64,000 bases of DNA from NCBI GenBank assembly GCA_015143295.1, contig CM026562.1:10072041-10136040 (forward strand), written 5' to 3'. This document shows positions 10,918-23,790 of this stretch, in pieces; position 1 is the first letter of the stretch; every line of letters begins with the position of its first letter. This DNA comes from Tetracentron sinense (taxonomy: Eukaryota; Streptophyta; Magnoliopsida; Trochodendrales; Trochodendraceae). The translations under genes were made by a program, and so were the position numbers. The notes under the pieces were generated by a model. It searched no databases. It had not been told where the DNA came from and was given only the letters and a program-made list of their open reading frames with translations.

Positions 10918-13900
10918 TGTAGAACCCCGGAATTCGAGTTCATTGTGTTATGAATATTATCAGTGAATAGTGCCCTTGTGTGTGTGTGTAAAGGCCTAAG
11001 GTCTTCCATTTCGTTCTTAGTAGTGTGGTGAGTCAAGTGAGGGTTTTAGGTAAGTGTATTGAGTCTCAAAAGGAGAGTATAAGTATACTCTATATGGGTA
11101 AAAGCAAAGGTATAAATACCCTAAGTGTTTAATGGGTTGTAAGTAAATAGTGCTAGTGCGCGAGGCATAAAGAGGCCAGGGCCTCTCATGCATATTGGTG
11201 TGAATTCAATGATCAACTAGGTGGGTTAAAAACCTATGGGGTAATGAGTCATGAGCTGTGAGTAGGGTGTTGGACCCGAGGGAAAAAATTGTGAAAACAC
11301 TAAAACTGTTCTAAGTGTTAAAAAGGGTATGTCTTAATGCACCCTCAACCTTATTAAGCTCTAGTTTTGTCACTGCTTATTCGAATCGAGTGATTCTTGA
11401 ATTTTTGGAAATGTATTGGAACCTTCTTTGAGGTTTATGTTGATCATTTTTCTACATTCTGAGTCAGGGATAGGTTAAAAGTTGGATTTCCAAAATCGGG
11501 TCGGCTGCAAATCTGGGCTGTCACAACCCATTGCAGATCATTCAGATTTAGGGGCAAATTGGTCCATGAATAAATAAGAATTATAAAATTTTAAAAAAAT
11601 CAAATTTGTTCCCCTTCGAATTTAGAATTCAACACAAGTTGAATCATCAAAATCTGATAAATGAGTCAGAAGTTATGGCCGAAATACCAAAGCGGAAAAA
11701 ACTGGAAAAATTCTGTCCCAGGTACGATCATTTGTAAACGACCTACGAACAATCGTAGAGTTCCGAAAATGCTGAAAACTCACTATGAAATCTACGAACG
11801 ATCGTAGGTGCACGAAATTGTTCTCTTTTTTGAGGATTTTTAGGGTTTCTACCCCCCTTGCCTATAAATAGGGATCACATTTGGGGGTTTTTGGTTACCA
11901 CCTAGAGGAGAGTTGTGGAGAGGAAAGGAGAAGAGAAGGAAGATTTGGGGAGGATCCAAGGAAGGTTGTGGATTTAGATCAAGGGATCTCAAGTTAGATC
12001 TTCCCCTCTTTCAAGCTTGAAGCATTCTCTTCAAGTGGGATCATCCTCTATCAAGTAGGGGGTTTTCCAAACAAGGGTTTTCTCCAAGCAAGGGTTGATT
12101 TCAAAGGTTAGTACACCCTTTCTAGTTAACCTAGTAATAACCTAGATCCCAACTTAGGTTTTCAAGCTTTTCAATGTTGAGATTTTGTAGGATTATTTCC
12201 AAATTCCAAACTAAGCATGTTTCCCTAAATGTATGGACTATTAAGCATAATTGAGATGTAATAAGGCTATGTAACTATGCTATATGCTATGTATGCCTAA
12301 GGTATGATGATTATGACCATGATTTCCATTTTCCATAATTTTCAAGTATACTATGATGCTTTTGAGTTGTTCCATGATTATAGAAATGCCTTAAATCAAT
12401 GTACACATAATATATGCACACCAAATGTTTGTTGAAATGAGGATTATAAGAATATGAGTTAAAAGACGTAAGGACATGTTGAATATCACGTGTTTGATGA
12501 AATGCAAGCATGGAAATAAAACTCAAGACTATGAAGACATGATTTAGGGATTTTTCCCAATTTGGTAAATTTGCTAACATGTCCTAAATGTTTAGTTAAA
12601 CCTCACATGTCTATAGAAATGTTTGAATGCTATATAATGTTCTCCATAATTTAAATGGTTTCTATGATTTCCATGATGCTCACACTACTCTATGCATTGT
12701 ATTTAATGTTTCGAAACGCCTTTAATGACTACTATGATGTTCACAATTCCTCTATGAAGCTCACAAGCACTATGCACATGTATGAGGATAGCATGAAGAT
12801 GGATCATAAGCTCATAAGAATAAGCTGACAAGAACTTGTAAGCTAGTGGGATGGCCCGAGGAGCGCCACTAACCATCTGATATTCCCAAGCTACTTTGGG
12901 TGGGTGCTTAGTGGGATGGTACGAAGGGTGCCACTAGTGAAGAACTCGTAAGTACTCGTGAAGAAATTGTAAGAACTCGTAAGCTAGTGGGATGGCCCGA
13001 GGGGCGCCACTAACCATCTAATATTTCCAAGCTACTTTGGGTGGGTGTTTAGTGGGATGGTACGAAGGGCGCCACTAGTGAAGAACTCATAAGAACTCGT
13101 ATGTTCACAAGAACCCAGTACGTCCGTCCATTTCATAGTTCGGTACTAGTTAAATAAGACAAGAACCTAATATGTCCGTCCATTTCATAGTTCGGGTACT
13201 AGTCAAACAAGACAAGCAAGAATGACAAGATCCTAGTACGTCCATCCATTTCATAGTTTAGGTACTAGCTAAATAAGACAAGTGAAATGAAGAATTTGAT
13301 AAAATGTGTACAGTAACCACAAGATGCATAAGACGTATAAGGAACTCACGAGGTAATTGAACAAGATTAGTTAAAGCACGAACATAAGGCATGATTCACT
13401 AGATAATATTCTAGATTTTACATTCGTTGTGTTGTCTTAGTTTCCGCACTCTGATTATGTTGATATGATGATGAACTGTACTACGCATGACTTATTCTTG
13501 TTATTATTATTGTTAGCTAGTAGCTTGTACTCGCTAAGTATTCCATACTCAGCCATACATATTGATGTTGGCAGGTTCACAATTCGTTATATATGCGCTG
13601 GATCCTTGGATCAAGGAAGTTCATGGAGAGTAGGAGCTTGCTTGGGATTGTCGTCCGGATGTTAGGAATCTTGGCATGTGGCCAATGGTTGGGTTGAGTG
13701 AGAGAGACATGTATTTTGGGTTTTATTTTTGGGAATATGCGTATCCCTTGTGTTGGTAACTCGAGTTAAGGATTTATGTACATGTCTTAGTTTATCTTCA
13801 GGTATTGTAATCAATTGCGCTTGAAATACAATTAAGTCATCAAAGAAATTTTCAGTTCACTATTTAACTTGCCTTGTATACTCTTGCAAGATGGTTTTAA

Positions 13901-13956
13901 GGATAAGTTACGTCGCCAAGTATCCTAACTCCTAGGGGGTATTTTGGGGCACGACA
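10918..13956 (+). mobile_element. Solo LTR B (3,039 bp, related to solo LTR A), TSD AGTTA
   Basis: Starts TGTAGAACCCCGGAATTC, ends TTTTGGGGCACGACA and is flanked by AGTTA at 10,913-10,917 and 13,957-13,961. It interrupts the copia 5' LTR 178 bp from its start, and removing it restores the reading seen at 21,640-21,660 in the 3' LTR. From about 11,530 it aligns with solo LTR A. The first 600 bp have no counterpart there and end near GGGCTGTCACAACCC, so they may be a subfamily difference or an older insertion. It carries hairpin repeats at 12,838-13,280 and the block TTGTACTCGCTAAGTATTCC at 13,526. Confidence 0.9.
12838..13280 (+). repeat. Tandem hairpin units in solo LTR B
   Basis: Two sorts of unit. 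Type 1 occurs as TAGTGGGATGGCCCGAGG followed by GCGCCACTA (near 12,845, 12,910, 12,985 and 13,050), with TAGTGG/CCACTA arms. Type 2 occurs three times (near 13,117, 13,168 and 13,230) as variants of CTAGTACGTCCGTCCATTTC followed by ATAGTTCGGTACTAG, with CTAGTAC/GTACTAG arms. They occupy the same relative place as the hairpin array of solo LTR A. Confidence 0.8.
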
Positions 13957-16112
13957 AGTTATGTGATTAGATTATCACAAGTAGATATAACTTTCCAGTT
14001 CCTTATACCTTATATAGTCACAGCTATGGGTGAAGTTGGGCACTTCACTTATATAGCTGCCACTATGCTAAAATGTTCTCAATAGTTGAGATGTAGTTTT
14101 ATCTCAAACTATTGTAGTGGAGACTACACATCAGCATATGGGTGCTTAAATGTATATAGACTGATTGTATGCAATGTGAGACCTCTTGCATAAACATACT
14201 ATCAGATAGTTGGTCTCTCATTCACATTGAACAGTTTCAATGATCCTTAGAACTGAGCAATAATCTGACTGTTTTGATTCCACTAATGTATTCTCTACCT
14301 TAGGGACTACGATACGGTGAAAGTTGAATAGTCAGAAAGTTGCTAGAATCATGATGAATTTCAAACAAGAAATCCATACTCATTAATTTGAGAGATTATC
14401 CAAGTTCCGGGTAAGACAGTCGATTAAGCTTAAATTCTGCGCAGGTGATTTTGAAACAAAATAAGTTTGAAATATATTTTTATTAAAATATATTATACTT
14501 ATAAAAAGGTTTTTCTCAAAATATTTTACATGAGAAAATGTTTCTCATGGCTTAATCAGAAGTCTTGGAAACCCGGATGTTGTGCAATGGGCCATGAGTT
14601 AGATAGTATAAATAATCTCGAATGCCCATTAGGGATAATGTAATTGGAATGATCAATTGAATTAAAAAGTTCATGTGGCAGGATCCGTATTGGTTAATGT
14701 TCTTACACTGAGATTCAATTGCAACATAGATATCTCACGTCACTTGTCATTCCGATGAAATTCCTATTTAGGGTCAATGGGATAACATTGGGTAAGCCAG
14801 GGTAAGAATGTCCCAGAGCAATCTATGGAGATGCTCACATAAGAAATACAAGCTCATAAATTGATTAAAAATTAATCAATTGTTTAAATGATTAAATGTT
14901 AATCATTGATTAAAATAGATTAAAAGTTAATCTATGGTTTAAATTAATTGTTAATTTAAATTAAAGGATTATATTAGTAATTATTTAATTAACCTAATTA
15001 AAGGGGAAATGGGTTTGACCCATATCCATAAACTCATAAAGTATGGATTTTTAATGTGGGGCCCAAGCCCATGGATTTAAAATCTAGGGTGGGGCGCCCA
15101 TGTAAGCTCTCCTAATTGGATTAGGATTAGGTTAGTTGAATAATTATTGAATAATAAATCCTTATTTTATGGAATTAGATTCTTATCTTGGCAAACAAGT
15201 AACTAAGAGATTAAGTTTGACTTTAGTCAAACCTTGGAGCTCAAGACTCCCCTTTGCTCACGCCCATCACTAACTCACACCCATCCCTTTGTGGTTTCTA
15301 ATTAGATTAGAATCCCTATTTAGTAGGGATTTTAATATCCCTATTATGTAGGGAGTTGGTTGGATCCCTACAATTTAAGAGATTAGTTATATCCCTTTAA
15401 TTTAGGAATCCTTTTGGGAAAAGGAATTCTGAATTAGAAAGTTTATAACAACTAATTAATTAGGAGTCTATTAAATTACAAACTCCAAGGGATAAGTATC
15501 ATGATTGGATAATGATTAGGAAATCTAGATGTGGATAAGATCCACATCTATATAACCCCAACACCAAGCCGTGGGCACATAATGAGAATCATTATTATTC
15601 AAAAAGAGTTTTTGATAAATTCTTCTCCAAGAAAATCGTGAGGTGCTAGAGAGAATTATTGCTCTCCCCAGAATTTTCGTGAGCATATAGAGGAAATAAA
15701 GAAAAACCCTAAAGGGAATTTCATGTGAGCCAAGGGAGAGGCCCTCTTGGATTTTCGTGAACTTCAAGGGAGAGCCCAAAGTTGTTTAGAAGGCTAGGGT
15801 TTTGAACCCTATGTTTTTGGTGATAGAAAGTCTGCACCAACTTCTATTTTCTATTCATTGTTTTTACAATACCAAGTAGAGATTCTAAAGCTTCGCAGGG
15901 ATAGCGAAGAATAAGAATCGAGCTTCGAGTATTTCTTTGAGAAATCTCTACAAAAAGTTCTGACGATTAGAGTTGGTTTTAGCTTCACCGGTAAATATCA
16001 TTCACGGAGGTAATATGACTAAAATGAGTAGATAATTTTAGATACTTTCTATGGTTTAAAGTCCATCGGGATCTAGTTTTCCACGTAATTTTTTATCCGG
16101 ATCCCCTTCAAG

Positions 16113-16125
16113 TGGTATCAGAGCT
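16113..16125 (+). other. Primer binding site of the copia element (initiator tRNA-Met)
   Basis: TGGTATCAGAGCT starts two bases after the 5' LTR end at 16,110. It is the standard plant copia minus-strand primer site, complementary to the 3' end of initiator tRNA-Met. Confidence 0.95.
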
Positions 16126-17808
16126 CTAGGTTAGAGAGTATTTTTTTTTGTTTGTATTAAAGGATAATTAAATAGATGAATTGATTCATGAGATGAATTT
16201 AATTCTATTTATTTAATGATGCTCATAATTTTGTTTTTTATTTTTTCATGAGATGAATAATTAAATAATTAATTTTATTATATTAACAATTGAGATTTGA
16301 TAATGGTAATTAAATAATTTTAAAAACTAGTATTATATGTGATATAATTATTTTTGAAAAAAATATTTTATTTTGAAAATCCCTTTTAAATGATTTGATC
16401 ATTTAATACATATTTATTCATTGTTTAAAATAATTAATGAATGATTTTTCCTATAAATAGATTTTATTCGAAAAATTATAAAACCTTGTTTTATGATGAA
16501 ATTATATTTATGATTTTCGATTCTCTTAATTTTTTATTTCAATCTTGGATAGTAGTAGAACCAATCTTGGATAGTAGTAGAACCAATCTATATGAAAGGA
16601 TCTTGCAATCGAGAAAAGATCTTGCATTCAAGAAAGAAATAAAATATTGTAGAGACTTAAGAAAATTTTATCTTATATTTTAAAAATAATTTTATGAAAA
16701 TTGTTTTAAGTAAAATATAATTGTTTTATTCTCCGGGGTTTGATCTATATAAGATATAGATTATATCGAGCAAATTAATAATTGTTATCAATTTTTTAAT
16801 CCTTTTAAATATCAGAAAATTACTCCATCACCATATTGCATCTTAATTATATGAGATTAGAGTTAAATTCATATTTATGATAAATTGTTTATCATTCATT
16901 CATTCAATCATATTAGAGGATAATATGTAGTAGGTTTGTGGCAAAACTGTAACGGGTGGATTCATTCAGTTTTCCTGAAAAGGGCGAATAGAATACTGGT
17001 TTCCCTAATGCCATGTAAATTTCATATAATGCATTGGTGGAGATTCTGCAAAGGAGGATGCTGTGATGATGATCTCGATAAGATGATAAAGGAATTGTGA
17101 AGGAATTTGCAAGTTACCTTTATTCTCATTCTCTTGCATCCATGCATTTTAATTTTAATTGGCCCATAGCGATTAATCTCGAATGTGTTTATTGTTTTTT
17201 AATTATCATGAGATGATATCTGTTAATTTTGTTTAATTATTCTGTTGAAATAATTGCCCTAATATATCATGTGTATATAAGACTGGGGACAAGTCCCTAA
17301 GTATTATGATCATTTACCATACACTATGTGATCTTATAGTGGGGAGTGTGAGTAAGCTGACAAGCCAAATCCGGGCCCAATCCCTCTCACCTATGTGAGA
17401 ACATGGTGAAGACTGTATAAGCAAATAGTGGAGAGCAATAATGTCAAAGCGTGAGGTTTCGCTAGGTGTTTATTAGGTTTATGGCAGGTGGGTACATGAA
17501 TAAGAGATATTATACAATAACACCAAAGCGTGAGTATAACGTCCCTTATAGATCAGATAGTAGATCGAATGCTCCATAATTCACAAGATGAGATCTATGA
17601 AAATTGAGAAGATAGTTTCTATCTACCTATTCAAGGTGATGTGATGTTGTGCCCAAAGGCAGGATTACATTAAGCCAGTGTCTAGGTTTTCGATGCTAAT
17701 TAAAACTTCCTAAATTGGCAATACTATTAGAAACAGACCCATAATCTAATAGTAATTAATGAATACAATAGGTCCCTAATACTATCTTATTTGTCATTTG
17801 ATTAGATC
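16126..17808 (+). other. Untranslated leader of the copia element
   Basis: A/T-rich 1.7-kb stretch between primer site and gag start with no long coding frame that resembles a protein. It includes a direct repeat CAATCTTGGATAGTAGTAGA at 16,539 and 16,562. Long leaders are seen in several plant copia lineages and may hold packaging signals. Nothing further can be assigned. Confidence 0.7.
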
Positions 17809-20800
17809 ATGACAGACCTTCACCCTATGACTGAAATTCTTCATGATGAGAAGTTAGTTGGAACTAACTATGTAGACTGAGAATTTAGGATATACCGTGT
17901 ACTCTCTGCTGAAAAATTTACCCTATGTCTTACAACTCCTATACCTATGGTTCTCCCGGATTCAACACCAGATCTGTTGGCTGAAGCGGATTTATGGAAT
18001 CGTTCTAATCAAATAGAAAGAGATTGGGTGTTAGCTTCATTATCCAATATCATATATAATCATCATAAGGATATGGATAATACTTCAGACATTTTGCAAC
18101 AACTTCATGAGATGTTTGGTGTAGAGAATAAGTCTGCCAACAAAACAACGTTAAGGTCTCTTCTTATAACTGAGATGAAAGACGGAACTTTAGTCAGAGA
18201 ATACGTCGTGAAAATGATGAGTTTTATTAAAGAACTGGAGATGTACGGTGGAGAGATGGATCATATCACCAAAATCAATACTATTATACAGTCACTCCCT
18301 CGGTCATTCAACTTGTTTGTAGTGAATTACAGTATAAACAAGTTAGAGATGACTCTTAGTGGGTTGTTAGACTCACTATTGGCTGTGGAAGATGAAATCA
18401 GAAAAGATATTGATGGTGAAATTATGTTTGTTGAAAAACCTATACCTGTGATAGTGTCTGAAAAGAAAAGGAAGAGAAACAAGGGTAAAGGAAAGTTTAA
18501 AGACAATTGTGGTAAGGCAAAAGTTACCAAAGGTTCTTCAGGAGATGCTAGCAAGGAAAACAAAGGCAAGGAAAAGTGTTTCCACTGTGGTAAAATAGGC
18601 CACTGGAAGAGGAACTGTAGGACTTACCTTGCAACTCTTAAGAAGGGTCGCACCAGTACTCAAGGTATAAGATGCTTTGAAGTACTATTTACTATTAAGT
18701 CAAACTTTCTAGATGGTTTCCCTAATTCATGGTGCATGGATTCTGAAGCCACTGTACATGTTTGCAATTGGTTGTAGGAATTCAAGGAAACCAAGAAACC
18801 GACAAGACAGGAGCAGAGGCTTAAAGTTGGCAAGGGTGCAAAAGTTGCAGTTAAGCCAATAAGCGATTTTACTCTTTATTTACCTTATAGAAAGACATTA
18901 GTTTTAGAAGACTACTTTTATGTGCCTTCTGCACATTTTATTTCAGTATCTAGACTTTTATTTTATGGATTCTCTATCAATTTTAATTCAATTGTTGAAA
19001 CTAAGAAAGATGGAATGGTCTTGATTACTGGTAATCTCATTGATGGTCTTTATTTAATATTTTCTTTGGTAAATAATGAATGTCTGCAAAGTGACAATGT
19101 CTCATCATCTAGAATGTTTGGAATGAAGAGACATTGCACAGAGTCTACTTATCTTTGGCATAAGAGACTTGGTCATATTAATCTTGATAGGATCAAGAGG
19201 TTAGTAATAGATGGTCCCCTTGAATTTCTCAAGGTAGAACCACTCCTTACTTGCGAGTCTTGTCTCGAAGGTAAGATGACCAAGAAGCCTTACCCTAAAA
19301 AGGTAGGAAGAGCTGAAGACAAGTTGAGACTCATCCATAATGATGTATGTGGTCTATTTAACATTGTTGCACGGGGGCAATACCGGTATTTTGTCACATT
19401 TACCGATGACTATTCTAGATATAGATGTCTATTTGATGCAACACAAATCTAACACCTTTGAAAAGTTCAAAAAATTCAGATTAGAAGTTGAGAGTCAAAC
19501 AGACAAATCCATAAAGACACTTAGATCAGATCGAGGTGGTGAATACCTCACCAATGATTTTATGGATTACTTAAGAGATAATGGGATTATCTCGCAATGG
19601 TCAAGTCTTGTCTCACATCAACAAAATGGTATTTCTGAAATAAGAAACCGAACCTTATTAGATATGGTTCGCTCTATGATGAGTCATGCCGATGTACCTT
19701 CCTATCTTTGGGGGTATGTTTTACAAACTGTTGTTTATATTCTGAACCGGGTTCCTTCTAAGTCTATACCGGTTACACCCTATGAATTGTGGACTGAGCG
19801 AAAATCTAGTTTACAACATCTAAGGGTATGGGGTTGTCCTACGCATGTTCGCAAAATCCAGCCCACTAAGGTGGAATCTAAAACAGAAAAATAGAACATT
19901 GTAGGATATCCAAAAGAAACTAATAGTTTCTATTTCTACTCCAAGGCAGACCAAATAATAGTTGATAGGCATCATGCCACTTTCTTGGAGGAAGAAATGG
20001 ATCTTCTTAAGAAGGTTGAATTTCATGAGATGAAAGACAACATAGCCAATGTCCAAGATGAACCTAATCCTTCCACTATTGATTCTTCTAATTTTGTTCC
20101 ACTGAGAAGGTTTGAAAGAGTTTCTAAACCACCAGATAGACTTCAGTATTACAATAATGAAGTTTATCTAGTTACCCCTGATGATGAGAATACAGATCCT
20201 AATACTTATCAGGAAGCTACATTAGATGTAGATGCATCTTAATGAAATAAAGCCATGAATGCTGAAATAGATTCCATGTATGACAACGTTGTCTGGACTT
20301 TAGTAGATCCACCAAATGGTATAAGGCCAATTGGATGCAAATGGATTTACTAAAGGAAGAATGGTGTTGATGGTAACGTGGAGACCTATAAAGCTAGACT
20401 TGTTACAAAAGGTTACACTCAAATTCAAGGAGTTGATTATGAGGATACCTTTTCACCTGTAGCTATGCTCAAATCCATCAGGATATTACCGGCTATTGTT
20501 GCACACCATGACTATGAGATATGGCAAATGGATGTCAAAATTGCTTTCCTTAATGGAATGTTAGATGAAGACATCTATATGATGCAACCTGAGGGCTTCA
20601 TTGCTCCTAACTAGGAGAACATGGTATGCAAGCTCAACAAGTCGATATATGGTTTAAAACAAGCTTCCAGAAGCTAGAACCAATGATTTGATCTTTCGAT
20701 CAAAGAATTTGGATTCCAAAAGAATTTAGAGGAATCTTGTATATATAAGAAGGACAGTGGGAGAGCAGTAGTATTCCTAATTATTTATGTAGATGACATC

Positions 20801-21443
20801 CTACTCATTGGGAATGATGTAGGGATGTTGTCATCAGTCAAGATTTGGCTTTCTTAGCATTTCTCAATTAAAGATTTGGGAGAGGCATCCTATATTCTCA
20901 GAATAAAGATTCTAAGAGATAAGAAATGCCGAATGTTGGGATTAGGCCAAATTTTCTACATAGACAAGATTTTGTCTAGGTACAATATGAGTGATTGTAA
21001 GACAACACTCATTCCTTTTAGGTATAGTGTCACTTTGTCTGAAAAGATAGCCTTTACATCAGCTGATGAGATCGAGCAGATGACGAGGTGCCCTTATGCT
21101 TCGGTAGTGGGGAGCCTCATGTATGTCATGCTATGTACTAGACCGGATATCTGTCATGCAGTGGGAGTTGTTAGTAGGTTCCAAAGCAATCCAAGTATCA
21201 AATAATTGGACCGCTGTGGAGCACATCATGAAGTACCTGAAAAGGACTAGAGATTATGGGCTTACTTTTTATTTAGAGGAAGTATCTTCTCATTAATGAG
21301 ATTATTGAGAGATAAGGCAAGATATTGTAGTTACAAAGATTAAGTCTCAACTTAATGTTGTTGACCCGATGACTAAAGCTTTATCGGATAGAGTATTTGT
21401 AACACACTTAGATAATATGAGATTGAAATCTATAACTCAGTGA
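17809..21443 (+). pseudogene. copia gag-pol polyprotein, inactivated
   Basis: The start ATG at 17,809 gives MTDLHPMTEILHDEKLVGTN and then a TGA where a Trp is expected. Gag (to about 18,570) ends in a CCHC knuckle CFHCGKIGHWKRNC (18,578-18,619). Protease is marked by WCMDSEATVHVC (18,730), where the catalytic D-S-G has become D-S-E. Integrase has WHKRLGH and CESC zinc ligands, D in IHNDVCG, D in FTDDYSRY and E in [11 protein letters not shown], with a frameshift between them near 19,430. RT keeps YVDD (IIYVDDILLIGND near 20,790) but has several stops. RNase H is almost wholly deleted near 21,280-21,300, leaving only the C-terminal VVTKIKSQLNVVDPMTKAL. No functional product is expected, although proteins supplied in trans could once have moved it. 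Confidence 0.92.
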
Positions 21444-21450
21444 ATTTTAG

Positions 21451-21464
21451 GGCAAGTGGGAGAT
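21451..21464 (+). other. Polypurine tract of the copia element
   Basis: GGGCAAGTGGGAGA immediately precedes the 3' LTR, the usual plant copia plus-strand primer sequence. The LTR start itself has decayed from TG to TT (21,465-21,466). Confidence 0.85.
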
Positions 21465-23790
21465 TTTTAGACATAATGCCCAGAAAAGTCATTTAGATTG
21501 TAAGATTCTTATTAATTTGATTAATAGAGACTTCTTTTTTATCTATTATGTATTCATTATGGGTAATTGACCATGATAATGAGATGATCTATATGATATG
21601 AGATATCGATAAAGGTCCTTAGGATATATTGTACGAAAGTTATGTGATTGGATTATCACAGGCAGATATAACTTTTCAGTTCCTTATACCTTATAGTCAC
21701 AGCTATGGGCGAAGCTGGGCACTTCACTTATATGGCTGCCACTATGTTAAGATATTCTCAATAGTTGAGATGTAGTTTTATCTAAAATTACTATAGTGGA
21801 GACTACACATCAGCATATGGGTGCTTAAATGTACACTGACTGATTGCATGCAATGGAAGACCTCTTGCATAAACATACTATCAGATAGTTGGTCTCTCAT
21901 TCACATTGAACAGTTTCAATGATCCTTAGATCTGATGAGTTCATTTATAAATGAGCAGTAATCTGACTGTTTTGATTACACTAAAGTATTCTCTACCTTA
22001 GGGACTACGATACGATGAAAGTTTGATAGTCAGAAGTTGTTCTAGTCATGATGAATTTCAAACAAGAAATTTATACTCATTAATTTGAGAGATTATCCAA
22101 ATTCCGGGTAAGACAGTCGATTAAGCTTAAATCCTGCGCAGGTGATTTTGAAACAAAATAAGTTTGAAATATATTTTTATTAAAATATATTATACTTATA
22201 AAAATGTTTTTCTCAAAATGTTTTACATGAGAAAATGTTTCTCATGGCTTAATCAGAAGTCTTGGAAACCCGGATGATGTGCAATGGGCTACGAGTTAGA
22301 TAGTATAAATAATCTCGAATGCCCATTAGGGATAATGTAATTGGAATGATCAATTGAATTAAAAAGTTCATGTGGCTGGATCCGTATTGGTTAATGTTCT
22401 TACACTGAGATTCAATTGCAACATGGATATATCACGTCACTTGCAATTCCGATGAAATTCCTATTTAGGGTCAATGGGATAACATTGGGTAAGCCAAGGT
22501 AAGAATGTCCTAGAGTAATCTGTGGAGATGCTCACATAAGAAATACAAACTCATAAATTGATTAAAAGCTAATCAATTGTTTAAATGATTAAATGTTAAT
22601 CATTGATTAAAATAGATTAAAAGTTATCTATAGTTTAAATTAATTTTTAATTTAAATTAAAGGATTATATTAGAATTATTTAATTAACTTAATTAAAGGG
22701 GAAATGGGTTTGACCCATATCCATAAACTCATAAAGTATGGACCTTTAATGTGGGGCCCAAGCCCATGGATTTAAACCCTAGGGTGGGGTGCCCATTTAA
22801 GCTCTCCTAATTGGATTAGGATTAGGTTAGTTGAATAATTATTGAATAATAAATCCTTATTTTATGGAATTAGATTCCAATCTTGGTAAACAAGAAACTA
22901 AGAGATTAAGTTTGACTTTAGTCAAACCTTGGAGCTCAAGACTCCCCTTTGCTCATGCCCATCACTAACTCACGCCCATCCCTTTGTGGTTTCTAATTAG
23001 ATTAGAATCCCTATTATGTAGGGAGTTGGTTGGATCCCTACAATTTAGGAGATTAGTTATATCCCTTTAATTAGGAATCCTTTTAGGAAAAGGAATCCTA
23101 AATTAGAAAGCTTATAACAACTAATTAATTATGAATTAATTAGGAGTCTATTAAATTAGAAACTCCAAGGGATAAGTATCATTATTGGATAATGATTAAG
23201 AAATCTAGATATGGATAAGATCCACATCTATATAACCCCAACACCAAACCGTGGGCACATGATGAGAATCATTATTATTCAAAAAGAGTTTTTGATAAAT
23301 TCTTCTCCAAGAAAACCATGAGGTGCTAGATAGAATTATTGTTCTCCCCAGAATTTTCGTGAGCATATAGAGGAAAGAAAGAAAAACCCTAAAGGGAATT
23401 TCGTGTGAGCCAAGGGAAAGGCCCTCTTGGATTTTCGTGAACTTCAAGGGAGTGCCCAAAGTTATTTTGAAGGCTAGGGTTTTGAACCCTAAGTTTTTGA
23501 CAATAGAAAATCTACACCAACTTCCATCTTCTCCTCTTTGTTTCTTCAATATCAATTAGATATTCCAAATCTTCGCCAGGATAGCAAAGAACAAGGATCG
23601 AGTTTCGAGTATTTCTTCAAGAAATCTCTACAAAGAGTTCTGACGGTTCGAGTTGGTTTTAGCTTCACCGGTGAACATCATTCACCGAGGTAATAAGACT
23701 AAAACGAATAGATAGTTTTAGTTGCTTTCTATGGTGTAAAGTTCATCGGGATCCAGTTTTCCGCTTAATTTTTTATCCGGATCCCCTTTA
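21465..23790 (+). repeat. 3' LTR of the copia element
   Basis: 2,326 bp, homologous throughout to the 5' LTR. The first dinucleotide is TT instead of TG, and the end is CCTTTA instead of CCTTCA, so both ends needed for integration are mutated. A T/A-rich promoter-like tract lies near 22,170-22,200 (AAATATATTTTTATTAAAAT), but no start site can be placed. Confidence 0.92.

Larger units (their letters stand above)
10740..16110 (+). repeat. 5' LTR of the copia element (split by solo LTR B)
   Basis: Begins TGTTAAACATGATGCCC, ends ATCCGGATCCCCTTCA. The part 10,918-13,961 is foreign (solo LTR B plus one target copy). What remains is 2,327 bp, which is long for a copia LTR. Short minus-strand ORFs inside it (for example 15,525-15,779) also occur in the 3' LTR (23,205-23,555) and are judged chance. 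Confidence 0.92.
10740..23790 (+). mobile_element. Ty1/copia retrotransposon, complete in outline, TSD CCCAT
   Basis: The 5' LTR (10,740-16,110, interrupted by solo LTR B) and 3' LTR (21,465-23,790) are 2,327 and 2,326 bp once the insertion is removed. A perfect target duplication CCCAT lies at 10,735-10,739 and 23,791-23,795. The primer site complements initiator tRNA-Met, and the coding order is gag, protease, integrase, RT with a residual RNase H end. The target is the minus-strand solo LTR of the same family: the surrounding sequence equals the reverse complement of its own LTR around 21,800. Over about 200 bp of aligned LTR I counted roughly eight differences, so it is moderately old. 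Stops, a frameshift and an RNase H deletion make it non-autonomous. Confidence 0.93.

Noticed and set aside
12311..12580. 89-aa minus-strand ORF in solo LTR B
   Set aside because: Inside noncoding LTR sequence; no family resemblance.
15525..15779. Minus-strand ORF MGSPLKFTKIQEG, with relatives at 23,205-23,555 and 6,777-7,106 (other strand)
   Set aside because: The same frame occurs in three copies of the copia LTR, so it is repeat sequence, not a gene.
16441..16683. 80-aa plus-strand ORF
   Set aside because: A/T-rich copia leader with a 23-bp duplication; no homology.
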